The notes: generated by a model not told the origin, from the letters alone. A stretch of DNA of 33,018 bases from an uncultured Lachnospiraceae bacterium (GCA_947589095.1 CANQBX010000043.1:1-33018), one strand, 5' to 3'. Counted from the stretch's first letter, positions 1-8,131 are shown. Numbers and translations are program-made.

Positions 1-53
1 TTTATTACAGTGAGCGGTTCCTCAGAAGGACGCCGCGTCGGGAGGATTCATCA

Positions 54-1832
54 ATGCAGTCAAGAACACATACTTGCGGAGAACTGAGAAAGAGCAATGT
101 TGGAGAACAGGTTACAATCGCAGGCTGGATGGAGAACGTAAGGGAAGTCGGAAGCAATCTGGCGTTTATGATCGTGCGTGATTTTTATGGCACGACCCAG
201 GTGGTCATAGAGGATGAGAAGATGATGGCGGTGGTCAAGCCGCTGAATAAGGAATCGACGATCTCCGTGACCGGCGTGGTTCGGGAGAGAAGCAGCGTCA
301 ATCCGAAGATACCGACGGGAGAGATCGAGATCGTGCCGGAGAAGATCCAGGTGCTGGGAGCCTGCCGCCATGGGGAGCTGCCCTTTGAGATCAACCGCTC
401 CCGGGACGCGGATGAGACCTTCCGCCTGAAATACCGTTATCTGGATCTGCGCAATCCGGAGGTTAAGAAGAATATCGTGCTGCGCTGCAACGTGGTATCG
501 GCCCTGAGAAATGCCATGATCGAGCGTGGATTCCTGGAGATCACCACCCCGATCCTTACCGCTTCCTCGCCGGAAGGCGCAAGGGATTATCTGGTGCCCG
601 CCAGAAAGCATCCCGGCAAGTTCTATGCGCTTCCCCAGGCGCCGCAGCAGTTCAAGCAGCTACTGATGACCGCGGGCTTTGACCGGTATTTCCAGATCGC
701 GCCCTGCTTCCGGGACGAGGACGCCAGAGGCGACCGTTCTCCGGGCGAGTTTTATCAGATGGATATGGAGATGGCTTTCGCGACCAAGGAGGACGTGTTC
801 CAGGTGCTGGAGGAGGTGCTCCCGCCGATCTTCGCGAAGTACGGCAAGTATAACAGCGCGTCTTCGGCACCGTTTCAGAGGATTCCGTATCTTCAGGCCA
901 TGGAGGAGTTCGGCACGGACAAGCCGGATCTGCGCATCGACCTGCGGGTGACGGATCTGACGGAAGAGCTTGCGGGGTGCGGCTTCGCGCCCTTTGAGGG
1001 GAACGTCGTGAAGGCGGTTCCTGTGTCCGGCTGCACGCTTACCAGGAAGGCCATCGACAAGATCTGCGCGGATATCGAGGTGCAGGCCGGAAGCAAGGCT
1101 TACTGGTTCAAATGCGACGAGAACGGCACGATTGCCGGCGGGATCGCCAAGTTCGTCAACGGGGATCCGGCTATGGCGGCCGCGGTGACGGAGAAGCTTC
1201 GTCTTGCGCCCAATACCCTCGTGGTGCTCGGCGCCGGTAAGAAGGAAATGGCCCAGAAGGCCGCGGGCGTGGCGGTGAAAATGCTGGGCGCCGCCTGCGA
1301 GGGCCATATGAAGAAAGAAACCTACGAGTTCTGCTGGATCATTGATTTCCCGATGTATGAGATCGGGGAGGAGTCAGGGGAGCTGGAGTTCTGCCATAAT
1401 CCGTTCTCCATGCCGTCCGGCGGAATGGAGATCCTGCTGGCGGCGGAGCGGGGCGAGGTGGATCCGCTCACCATCATGGCGGATCAGTACGACCTGGTCT
1501 GCAACGGCGTGGAGCTGTCCTCCGGAGCCGTGCGTAACCATGATCCCGAGATCATGGTGAAGGCCTTTGAAATGGTCCGTCTTGGGGAAGAAGAAGTGAA
1601 AGCGAAGTTCCCGGCCATGTACAACGCCTTTACCTACGGAGCGCCGCCTCACGCGGGGATCGCGCCCGGCGTTGACCGCATGGTCATGCTGCTGGCGGGC
1701 GAGGAGTCCATCCGCGAGATCATCGCCTTCCCGATGAACAAGAACGCCCAGGATATCATGATGGGCGCGCCTTCTGCGGTGGAGCAGAAGCAGCTGGACG
1801 AGCTGCATATCGCGGTTACGGCGGAAGAGTGA
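54..1832 (+). CDS. aspS: Aspartyl-tRNA synthetase
   Basis: Class IIb aminoacyl-tRNA synthetase that charges tRNA-Asp in the cytoplasm. The 592 residues match the bacterial form: an N-terminal OB-fold anticodon-binding domain (about 1-110), the catalytic core, and the bacterial GAD insertion in the second half. Motif 2 is visible as FRDEDARGDR from F219, and motif 3 as GVDRMVMLLAG near 540. The ATG follows a good GGGAGGA site in the 53 bases upstream, and no promoter is visible there, so transcription probably enters from a gene outside the window (often hisS in Firmicutes; not seen here). Whether it is the discriminating or the non-discriminating type cannot be decided from sequence reading alone. 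Identification is secure. Confidence 0.98.
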   Translation: MQSRTHTCGELRKSNVGEQVTIAGWMENVREVGSNLAFMIVRDFYGTTQVVIEDEKMMAVVKPLNKESTISVTGVVRERSSVNPKIPTGEIEIVPEKIQVLGACRHGELPFEINRSRDADETFRLKYRYLDLRNPEVKKNIVLRCNVVSALRNAMIERGFLEITTPILTASSPEGARDYLVPARKHPGKFYALPQAPQQFKQLLMTAGFDRYFQIAPCFRDEDARGDRSPGEFYQMDMEMAFATKEDVFQVLEEVLPPIFAKYGKYNSASSAPFQRIPYLQAMEEFGTDKPDLRIDLRVTDLTEELAGCGFAPFEGNVVKAVPVSGCTLTRKAIDKICADIEVQAGSKAYWFKCDENGTIAGGIAKFVNGDPAMAAAVTEKLRLAPNTLVVLGAGKKEMAQKAAGVAVKMLGAACEGHMKKETYEFCWIIDFPMYEIGEESGELEFCHNPFSMPSGGMEILLAAERGEVDPLTIMADQYDLVCNGVELSSGAVRNHDPEIMVKAFEMVRLGEEEVKAKFPAMYNAFTYGAPPHAGIAPGVDRMVMLLAGEESIREIIAFPMNKNAQDIMMGAPSAVEQKQLDELHIAVTAEE

Positions 1833-2003
1833 CGGAAGCAGTAACGGCCGACCCGCTTGTGAGAAGCGCCGGATCCGCTTGCAGAAAGAGTCAGGTCTGT
1901 TCGCGGAAAGGTCTGTCTCGTTCGCGGCAGGCTGGTACAGAAGATACGGCACAGCGGTATAGAGGCAGGATATTATACAGCGCTATAGAACAGACACATA
2001 AAT

Positions 2004-2074
2004 AAACCTCCTTCGGCATAAGTATCAGGTAGACGTGACAGGCCTGCCTGAAACGGCGCGAAGGAGGTTTTTCT
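2004..2074 (+). promoter_or_regulatory. Nested hairpin covering the M23 peptidase ribosome binding site
   Basis: A perfect 12-bp inverted repeat, AAACCTCCTTCG (2004-2015) and CGAAGGAGGTTT (2059-2070), encloses a second 8-bp helix, TCAGGTAG (2025-2032) with CTGCCTGA (2044-2051, one G-U pair). The 3' outer arm contains the Shine-Dalgarno AAGGAGG (2061-2067), 7 bases before the ATG at 2075, so folding would hide the ribosome binding site. The outer arm also runs into TTTTT, so the same structure could act as a terminator. The function is inferred. Confidence 0.65.
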
Positions 2075-3403
2075 ATGGATTCCGATAAGAAGCCAAGGCT
2101 TATACATCTGGTGATTGCCATTGAGTCGGTGGTTTTGCTGGCTTTTCTTTTGATGCTGACGCCGGTCGGCGGCAGGCTGACGCTGAGTGAACGTGTGGAA
2201 TCAGCGGAGAATGTAGAAGCGGAGGATGGAGCGCCGGAGAGCGGAGAGGCGGAGAAGCAGGAGAAAGCAGGCGGCGGGAATGCAGAAGAAGCGGAAAGTG
2301 CAGGAAAAGAAGAAAAAGACAGTTTTGATCAGTTGAAAGGAAAAGAGGATTCCGGCCAGCCGGAAGCGGACGCTGGCGCTGATGGGCAGCAGGACTCCGA
2401 GCAGAAGGATTACATCAAATGGGTCGATTTCGATATCCCTGCCGAAGCGCTTAAGAAGGCGTTCCGCTGTGATATTGACACGTATCTGGCGGATATCCAT
2501 CTGAACTGGATCGAGATCCTGGCGTATCTGGGCGCCCGCTACGGCGGCGATTTTTCACGCTATAAAGAGTCTGATATGGACGCGGTGGCCGAGAGGCTGC
2601 TGGCCGGCGAGAAGATGGCAGATATCGCGTCGGCGATGGAGTATTACCCGTATTATCTGGAGGCGTACACAGCGGTGCTGGGCGGTATGGTCGGAATGTA
2701 TCAGGTTGAGATTCCGGGTTCGGAAGCGCCGGAATTTGCGCTGCCGAAGGATGAAAAAGGGAATCCGGTTCCTACTGAAGGCAATGTCTGGGTCACTAAA
2801 TACGGCCTGAAGGCGTTTTCACCGATCGCGAAAAATTATCCGTACACGGACTATGATGATTTCGGGGATACCCGTGATTACGGCTTTCACCGCGTCCATC
2901 TGGGGCATGACCTGATGGGGCAGGTAGGGACGCCGGTGATTGCCGTGGAATCCGGCCGTGTGGAAGCCATAGGTTGGAACCGCTACGGCGGCTGGCGGCT
3001 CGGCATACGCAGTCTTGACGGCAGGAGGTATTACTATTACGCGCATTTGCGAAAGAATTATCCGTATCATAAGTCCCTGCAGGAAGGCGGCATCGTGCAG
3101 GCCGGGGACGTGATCGGTTATCTGGGACGCACCGGCTACAGCAGCACGGAGAATACGAACAACATCGAGGATCCCCATCTCCATTTCGGAATCCAGCTGA
3201 TCTTCGACGAATCTCAGAAGGACAGCGACCATGAGATCTGGATCGACTGCTATGAACTGATCAAATTTCTCTCGATCAACCGGGCCGAGACGGTAAAGGA
3301 CGAATCCACGAAGGAATATTATCGAGTTTACCAGATGAAGGATCCGGCGATTCCCGGCGGCGCGGCCGAACAGCGTATGCCAGAATATGCGGCCGCCCCG
3401 TAG
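2075..3403 (+). CDS. Membrane-anchored M23 family metallopeptidase
   Basis: Predicted peptidoglycan endopeptidase of the LytM/M23 family. Residues about 9-30 form a single N-terminal membrane anchor, followed by a Glu/Ala/Gly-rich low-complexity linker (about 45-110) that would span the cell wall, a middle region of unknown fold (about 115-235) and a C-terminal M23 domain (about 265-390). The zinc ligands of the family are present: H275xxxD279 in the HLGHD segment and H368-L-H370 in the DPHLHFG motif, so it is probably active. The ATG is set 7 bases behind AAGGAGG inside the nested hairpin. A weak 8-bp hairpin (3407-3434, GAAGCAGG/CCTGCTTC) follows the stop but has no T-run. The anchored layout resembles SpoIIQ-like proteins, but there is no sporulation gene next to it, so its role is open. 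Confidence 0.88.
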   Translation: MDSDKKPRLIHLVIAIESVVLLAFLLMLTPVGGRLTLSERVESAENVEAEDGAPESGEAEKQEKAGGGNAEEAESAGKEEKDSFDQLKGKEDSGQPEADAGADGQQDSEQKDYIKWVDFDIPAEALKKAFRCDIDTYLADIHLNWIEILAYLGARYGGDFSRYKESDMDAVAERLLAGEKMADIASAMEYYPYYLEAYTAVLGGMVGMYQVEIPGSEAPEFALPKDEKGNPVPTEGNVWVTKYGLKAFSPIAKNYPYTDYDDFGDTRDYGFHRVHLGHDLMGQVGTPVIAVESGRVEAIGWNRYGGWRLGIRSLDGRRYYYYAHLRKNYPYHKSLQEGGIVQAGDVIGYLGRTGYSSTENTNNIEDPHLHFGIQLIFDESQKDSDHEIWIDCYELIKFLSINRAETVKDESTKEYYRVYQMKDPAIPGGAAEQRMPEYAAAP

Positions 3404-3454
3404 GGAGAAGCAGGCTTCCGTTCCATCCTGCTTCATGTATACATCCGCGCAAGC

Positions 3455-3483
3455 TTTCCATTTTCACTCAATTATGCTATACT
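3455..3483 (+). promoter_or_regulatory. SigA-type promoter of fbp
   Basis: TTTCCA (3455-3460), a 17-base spacer and TATACT (3478-3483), with an extended -10 TGC directly before the -10 box. It lies 55 bases before the fbp start. Confidence 0.7.
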
Positions 3484-3538
3484 GAACATGATTTAACTGT
3501 CGTTTTCCGTTTACGCACATATTGGGGGGATCTGTACC

Positions 3539-5476
3539 ATGCGCGATTTGGCATATCTGAAGCTTCTGGCCCGCGAGTATCCGACGATACGGGCCGCGGC
3601 CAGCGAGATCATCAATCTGACCGCCATCGGCGGCCTGCCGAAAGGCACCGAATATTTCTTCAGCGACCTGCACGGAGAGCATGAGGCGTTTATCCATCTT
3701 CTGCGTTCCTCATCCGGTATCATTCGGGAGAAGATCAAGGAGACCTTCGGCTATGTGATTCCCGAGGAGGATCAGGATGAACTGGCCAGTCTGATCTATT
3801 ATCCGAAGAAGGAGCTGGCCCGCATGGAGCGGGAGGGAAGAGCCGGCGACGACTGGAAGCGGATCACGATCTACCGTTTGGTCCAGATCAGCAAGGAGGT
3901 TTCCTCCAAATACACCCGCTCCAAGGTCCGCAAGAGCATGCCCGCGGATTTCGCTTATATCATCGACGAGCTGCTCCATGTGGATTATAACGATGATAAT
4001 AAGAAGGTCTACTACAGCGAGATCGTCCGTTCCATCATCGATATCGATATTGCGGATCCGTTCATCTGCGCCCTGTGCGAGCTGATCCAGAAGCTGACCA
4101 TTGACCGTCTCCATATCATCGGTGATATTTTTGACCGCGGCCCCAGGGCCGATCTGATCATGGAGGAGCTGATGCATTTCCACGATGTGGATATTCAGTG
4201 GGGCAATCACGATATCTCCTGGATGGGCGCGGCTACCGGTAATCTGGCCTGCATCTGCAATGTGCTGCGTATCGCGATCAGCTATAACAGCTTCGACGTG
4301 CTGGAGGACGGCTACGGCATTAACCTGCGTCCGCTGTCCATGTTTGCCGCCGCGACTTACCGGGACGATCCCTGCAAGCGGTTCGCGCCCCATATCCTGG
4401 ACGAGAATATCTACGACGCGGTGGATCCGGGACTGGCGGCCAAGATGCACAAGGCCATCGCCGTTATCCAGTTTAAGGTGGAGGGGCAGATCATAAAGCG
4501 CCACCCGGAGTACAGGATGGATAACCGCTGCCTTCTGGAGAAGATCGATTTCGAAAATGGAACCGTGACCGTGGACGGAATCGCCTATCCGATGCTGGAT
4601 ATGCGTTTCCCGACCATCGATCCGAAGGATCCGCTGGCTCTTACGCCGGAGGAGGACGAGCTTCTGCACACGCTGGCGCTGTCTTTTAAGCACAGCGCGC
4701 TGCTCCATAAGCATGTGAAATTCCTCTATACCCACGGATCCATGTATAAGTGCTATAATAACAATCTCCTTTACCATGGCTGCATTCCGATGCGGGAGGA
4801 CGGCAGCTTTGCGGAGATGTCATTCAACGGACAGACCTGTTCCGGCCGGGCGATGATGGATACTCTGGACAGGATCGTCCAGAACGCGTATTTCTATCCG
4901 GAGAACCATCCGGGCAAGGAGGCGTGCCGGGATTTCATGTGGTATCTGTGGTGCGGCGCCAAGTCGCCGGTCTACGGCAAGGACAAGATGACTACGTTTG
5001 AGAATTATTTTGTGGAGGACAAGTCGACGCATAAGGAGACTTACAACATATACTATCAGCTGAGCGTAAAGGAAGAATATTGCGATAAGATTCTCACGGA
5101 GTTCGGTCTTCCCACGAAGGGCAGCCACATCATCAACGGTCATGTGCCGGTGAAGATCAAGGACGGCGAGACGCCCATTAAGGCCGGCGGCAAGCTTTAC
5201 ATCATCGACGGCGGACTTTCCAAGGCCTATCAGAGCAAGACCGGCATCGCGGGTTATACGCTGATCTATAATTCCCGCCATCTGGCCCTGGCGGAGCATA
5301 AGCCGTTCCATCCCGGCGGGAAGAGCACGCCGAAGGTGACGATCGTAGAGAAGATGAAGAGCCGCGTTATGGTGGGAGACACGGATCTGGGCGTTGACCT
5401 GAAGGAGAAGATCCGTGATCTGCGGGAGCTTCTGGACGCTTACCGGAAAGGTACGATCAAGGAGAATATTCAGTAG
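3539..5476 (+). CDS. fbp: Fructose-1,6-bisphosphatase, class III
   Basis: Hydrolyses fructose 1,6-bisphosphate to fructose 6-phosphate, the gluconeogenic step, in the cytoplasm. At 645 residues it has the length of the Firmicute class III enzyme (Bacillus Fbp type), unrelated to class I. The calcineurin-like metal-binding motifs are in place: DLH at D43-H45, GDIFDRG near 194-200, and the GNHD motif near 222-225. The ATG at 3539 follows a GGGGGG tract and sits behind its own extended -10 promoter. It stands alone as a transcription unit; no catabolite element was recognised by eye. Identification is secure. Confidence 0.97.
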   Translation: MRDLAYLKLLAREYPTIRAAASEIINLTAIGGLPKGTEYFFSDLHGEHEAFIHLLRSSSGIIREKIKETFGYVIPEEDQDELASLIYYPKKELARMEREGRAGDDWKRITIYRLVQISKEVSSKYTRSKVRKSMPADFAYIIDELLHVDYNDDNKKVYYSEIVRSIIDIDIADPFICALCELIQKLTIDRLHIIGDIFDRGPRADLIMEELMHFHDVDIQWGNHDISWMGAATGNLACICNVLRIAISYNSFDVLEDGYGINLRPLSMFAAATYRDDPCKRFAPHILDENIYDAVDPGLAAKMHKAIAVIQFKVEGQIIKRHPEYRMDNRCLLEKIDFENGTVTVDGIAYPMLDMRFPTIDPKDPLALTPEEDELLHTLALSFKHSALLHKHVKFLYTHGSMYKCYNNNLLYHGCIPMREDGSFAEMSFNGQTCSGRAMMDTLDRIVQNAYFYPENHPGKEACRDFMWYLWCGAKSPVYGKDKMTTFENYFVEDKSTHKETYNIYYQLSVKEEYCDKILTEFGLPTKGSHIINGHVPVKIKDGETPIKAGGKLYIIDGGLSKAYQSKTGIAGYTLIYNSRHLALAEHKPFHPGGKSTPKVTIVEKMKSRVMVGDTDLGVDLKEKIRDLRELLDAYRKGTIKENIQ

Positions 5477-5513
5477 GGCCGCGGACTAAAACCGCGCGGT
5501 CGGCGCAAAGGTC

Positions 5514-5542
5514 TTTACGTCCGGGGAAATGTATGGTAGAAT
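5514..5542 (+). promoter_or_regulatory. SigA-type promoter of the HAAS-domain gene
   Basis: TTTACG (5514-5519), a 17-base spacer and TAGAAT (5537-5542), with an extended -10 TGG. It lies 30 bases before the start codon. Confidence 0.65.
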
Positions 5543-5571
5543 AATCATATTTACAGATAAAGGAGTTTCGA

Positions 5572-6078
5572 ATGGACAAAGAAGAATTCCTCCAGTCCCT
5601 GCGCCGCGACCTGTCGGGCGATGTGCCGCAGAACGTGCTGGAAGAGAATGTGCAGTATTATCGCGAATATATCGACGGAGAGGTCGCGAAGGGCCGCTCC
5701 GAGGAAGAGGTGGTCGAAGAGCTGGGAACTCCCCGGCTGATCGCCAAGAATATCGAGGATACTACGGAACTGGATGAGGAGGAAGCGGGCGAGCGGCGTT
5801 ATACCGACCGCGGTTACGGAGATACCTATTCCGGCGGCGACGGGTATGACGACCGCGGTTACAGCGGTTCGGGAAGCAGCCGGGGGAAGGGCTCCTTCCA
5901 TCTGTTTGATCTGAGCAAATGGTACGGTAAGCTGCTGGTATTTCTGATCGTGTTTGCCGTGATCTATCTGGTATTCATGATCATCGGCGGGATATTCTCG
6001 CTGCTGGCCCCGCTGCTCTGGCCGGTTCTGGCCATCTGGCTGATCGTCACGATCATCCGCGGCATCAACCGGCGATAA
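5572..6078 (+). CDS. HAAS/DUF1700-type membrane protein
   Basis: 168 residues with three parts. The N-terminal alpha-helical segment (about 1-65, containing the ENVQYYREYID and ELGTPRLIAKNI patterns) matches the HAAS/DUF1700 signature. A Gly/Tyr/Asp/Ser-rich flexible linker follows (about 70-108). The C-terminus has two hydrophobic segments (about 118-165) ending in a basic tail. Family members often pair with PadR-type regulators or sit in envelope-stress loci, but no regulator lies next to this one. It is monocistronic: its own promoter lies upstream and a strong terminator directly downstream. ATG at 5572 follows AAAGGAG. The molecular function is unknown. Confidence 0.8.
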   Translation: MDKEEFLQSLRRDLSGDVPQNVLEENVQYYREYIDGEVAKGRSEEEVVEELGTPRLIAKNIEDTTELDEEEAGERRYTDRGYGDTYSGGDGYDDRGYSGSGSSRGKGSFHLFDLSKWYGKLLVFLIVFAVIYLVFMIIGGIFSLLAPLLWPVLAIWLIVTIIRGINRR

Positions 6079-6102
6079 CGGGCATATCAGGAATGCAGTG
6101 TG

Positions 6103-6138
6103 ACACCGGACGGGTTTTGACCCGTCCGGTGTTTTTTT
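6103..6138 (+). terminator. Rho-independent terminator of the HAAS gene
   Basis: Perfect 12-bp stem, ACACCGGACGGG (6103-6114) with CCCGTCCGGTGT (6121-6132), a 6-base loop and a T-tract to 6138. Confidence 0.95.
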
Positions 6139-6211
6139 ACGCCTGCCGGCAGACAGAACGCCGCGCAGTCTGTGGGAAAACGACTTGTATAATGAATTTT
6201 AACTTTCCGTA

Positions 6212-6240
6212 TTGACAAAGTAATAAAAAAGAAATATAAT
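6212..6240 (+). promoter_or_regulatory. Perfect consensus SigA promoter of the first NlpC/P60 gene
   Basis: TTGACA (6212-6217), exactly 17 bases, TATAAT (6235-6240). Both hexamers are perfect. Such a strong promoter usually needs an operator, and a WalR-type box follows at 6251. Confidence 0.93.
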
Positions 6241-6250
6241 TATTTCCAGA

Positions 6251-6267
6251 TGTAACAAATTTGTAAC
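6251..6267 (+). promoter_or_regulatory. WalR (YycF)-type operator
   Basis: TGTAAC (6251-6256), five bases, TGTAAC (6262-6267). This matches the published WalR box TGTWAH-N5-TGTWAH in both half-sites and in spacing. It starts 10 bases after the -10 box, about where transcription should begin. In Bacillus, WalR sites near or downstream of the start repress, so repression is the simplest inference. Confidence 0.7.
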
Positions 6268-6287
6268 AGATTTGCCGGAGATTGGAA

Positions 6288-6998
6288 ATGATTTTAATGA
6301 AACAGAAATTTTTGGCAGGAGTTTTCCTTTACGCGGTTTTGTCCGCGGCAGTTCCCGGAGGGATCGGACAGGCGGAAGCCGCGGGCTGCGCGGGAACCGT
6401 TGGGGTTGAGACCCGTTCCTCCTACAGGCTGAAGGTCGAAGCGTCGGTGATGAATATTTACAATGAGGCGAATATCTTTTCGGGGAAGACGGCGGAGGCG
6501 TACGGCGGCCGGGTTTATGAGGTAATATCCTATGACGGCGGCTGGGCGGAGATCGCGGCGGATTCCGCGGAAGGTTATGTGAGGCTTTCCGACGGCGCGG
6601 TTCTGGTAGAGATCGCGCGGGAGAAGGTGAATGAGGAAGCGCTTCTGAGAGGGAAGGTCGTGGATTACGCCCTTCAGTTTGTCGGCGGACGTTACGTCTG
6701 GGGCGGTACGGATCCCCACACCGGGGCCGACTGCTCCGGCTTTACGGCTTACGTGATGCGCCATGCGGCCGGGGTAGGGCTGTCCCACAGCTCCCGGGCG
6801 CAGGCCGGAGAAGGCAGACGGGTGGACACGCCGAAGCCGGGAGACCTGATCTTCTACAGCAAGAACGGTACGATCAATCATGTGGCGATCTACATAGGCA
6901 ACGGACAGATCGTTCACGCGTCCTCCGAGAAGACAGGCATCAAGATCTCGGCGTGGAACCGCCGGACGCCGGTGCGGATCGTGGATGTGCTCTCGTAG
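6288..6998 (+). CDS. Secreted SH3-NlpC/P60 cell-wall hydrolase (first copy)
   Basis: Predicted D,L-endopeptidase that cuts peptidoglycan stem peptides outside the membrane. It has an N-terminal signal peptide (about 1-30), a bacterial SH3-like domain (about 38-105) and a C-terminal NlpC/P60 domain (about 120-236). The catalytic Cys149 lies in DCSGFT, and the His198 and His210 candidates lie in NHVAIYIGNGQIVHAS. I chose ATG 6288 (236 residues), 7 bases after GGAG; a TTG at 6282 and an ATG at 6297 are also in frame. It is followed by a close paralogue, probably by duplication. The promoter and WalR-type box tie it to cell-wall homeostasis. Confidence 0.93.
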   Translation: MILMKQKFLAGVFLYAVLSAAVPGGIGQAEAAGCAGTVGVETRSSYRLKVEASVMNIYNEANIFSGKTAEAYGGRVYEVISYDGGWAEIAADSAEGYVRLSDGAVLVEIAREKVNEEALLRGKVVDYALQFVGGRYVWGGTDPHTGADCSGFTAYVMRHAAGVGLSHSSRAQAGEGRRVDTPKPGDLIFYSKNGTINHVAIYIGNGQIVHASSEKTGIKISAWNRRTPVRIVDVLS

Positions 6999-7071
6999 GG
7001 CGGCCGCGATAGGGCCGCGGCGCGGGAATGTTATTACAGGACGTGAAGACAGCAGAACAGGAGACGGAAGG

Positions 7072-7818
7072 ATGAAGAAGGATAAATTTCGATACAGAAC
7101 CGGAATCACGGTAATTGGACTGTGCATGGCGCTTTTCTGCTCCCTGCGGGCGGAGGCGGCCGCATATGAACCGCTGAGCGGACCGCTTGCGACCGAATAT
7201 ATCGCGTATGTTGCGTCGGGCAGCGCGGATATCTATGCAGCGATGGATTCATGGGATATCTTAAAAACCGCGTCCGCTGGTGAGAATTTCACCGTAACCG
7301 GAGCGGAAGACGGCGGGTGGCTGGAGATAAGCGTCGGAGATGGAACCGGCTATGTATCGGACCGCCAGGTGACGGTCTACAGCCGTCAGGAATGGGAAGC
7401 CGCGCAGCAGGAGGAAGCGGTCCGGGAACAGGTACAGTCCGCGGCGGCGGGCGCTCTGCGCCAGCAGGTTGTGAATTACGCTCTTCAGTTTGTAGGATGC
7501 CGGTATGTGTACGGCGGTACGGATCCCCATACAGGTGTGGACTGCTCCGGATTTACCCGCTATGTCATGCAGAATGCGGCGGGGATCGGTCTGGAGAGGA
7601 CATCCGCTTCCCAGGCGTGTCAGGGAATGACGGTGAGCGCGGATCAGGTCCAGCCCGGCGATCTGGTGTTCTATGGCAGCGGAGGACACGTAAACCATGT
7701 GGCCATCTATATCGGCAATGGTCAGATCGTGCATGCTTCTACCGAGAAGACCGGCGTCAAGATCTCGAACTGGGCGTACCGCGCCCCCATACGGATCGCC
7801 CGCGTCCTGGGAAGCTGA
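7072..7818 (+). CDS. Secreted SH3-NlpC/P60 cell-wall hydrolase (second copy)
   Basis: Paralogue of the gene just upstream, with the same order: signal peptide (about 1-28, ending near RAEAA), SH3-like domain (about 42-108) and NlpC/P60 domain (about 128-248). Cys158 in DCSGFT and His209/His221 in NHVAIYIGNGQIVHAS keep the catalytic set. The ATG at 7072 follows AGGAGA at 7 bases and starts a 248-residue protein; an in-frame upstream extension has no signal-peptide logic and no ribosome site. The 73-base gap from the first copy shows no terminator and no clear promoter, so the two genes may be co-transcribed from the 6212 promoter. Confidence 0.92.
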   Translation: MKKDKFRYRTGITVIGLCMALFCSLRAEAAAYEPLSGPLATEYIAYVASGSADIYAAMDSWDILKTASAGENFTVTGAEDGGWLEISVGDGTGYVSDRQVTVYSRQEWEAAQQEEAVREQVQSAAAGALRQQVVNYALQFVGCRYVYGGTDPHTGVDCSGFTRYVMQNAAGIGLERTSASQACQGMTVSADQVQPGDLVFYGSGGHVNHVAIYIGNGQIVHASTEKTGVKISNWAYRAPIRIARVLGS

Positions 7819-7843
7819 GATGGAATTTTACGGATAAACGCGT

Positions 7844-7872
7844 GTATATATTTTATTTTCCGAGCCATACTA
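7844..7872 (+). promoter_or_regulatory. Candidate SigG/SigF-type sporulation promoter
   Basis: GTATA (7844-7848), 17 bases, CATACTA (7866-7872). This fits the Bacillus SigG consensus GHATR-N16-18-CATWHTA at every position. It ends 43 bases before the small Asn/Gln-rich gene, with AGGAGG at 7901-7906 in between. Confidence 0.6.
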
Positions 7873-7915
7873 CTCCTGTAACAAATAACTTTTTCATGTC
7901 AGGAGGTACCAGACA

Positions 7916-8083
7916 ATGGCAAAGAACAGCTACGATATGGACGAATCCAGAAACAGCCAGAACAACAACCAGAATAACAGCCAGAACGGCACGGGCAGCA
8001 ACCAGAACAATAACCAGAACAACAGCCAGAACGGCACAGGCAAGAACAGCAGCAAGAACTGCGGCGGCAGCAATAACCGCTAA
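7916..8083 (+). CDS. 55-residue Asn/Gln-rich protein, probably forespore-expressed
   Basis: Small hydrophilic protein that starts MAKNSYDMDE and is dominated by Asn, Gln, Ser and Gly. A 14-residue block ending QNNNQNNSQNGTG occurs twice in tandem, and the end is CGGSNNR with a single Cys. Gene structure is strong for its size: AGGAGG 9 bases before the ATG, a sporulation-type promoter upstream and a strong terminator 14 bases after the stop. It has no membrane segment, signal or known fold. The composition recalls minor small acid-soluble or coat-associated spore proteins, but it does not carry the alpha/beta-SASP motif. Forespore expression is inferred from the promoter only. Confidence 0.75.
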   Translation: MAKNSYDMDESRNSQNNNQNNSQNGTGSNQNNNQNNSQNGTGKNSSKNCGGSNNR

Positions 8084-8097
8084 GCGCAAAACGGGAG

Positions 8098-8131
8098 ACC
8101 GCTCTGTCTTAACAGGCAGGGCGGTTTTTTT
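8098..8131 (+). terminator. Rho-independent terminator of the Asn/Gln-rich gene
   Basis: 11-bp stem ACCGCTCTGTC (8098-8108) with GGCAGGGCGGT (8115-8125; two G-U pairs), a 6-base loop and seven T. Confidence 0.92.

Noticed and set aside
3407-3434. Hairpin GAAGCAGG/CCTGCTTC after the M23 gene as terminator
   Set aside because: The loop is 12 bases and no T-run follows; it is mentioned in the gene entry only.
5477-5513. Terminator after fbp
   Set aside because: GCGG/CCGC pairing is present near 5480-5500, but the stem is short and no T-run follows.
6188-6193. TATAAT upstream of the first NlpC/P60 gene
   Set aside because: There is no -35 box at the right distance; the TTGACA/TATAAT pair at 6212-6240 explains the gene.
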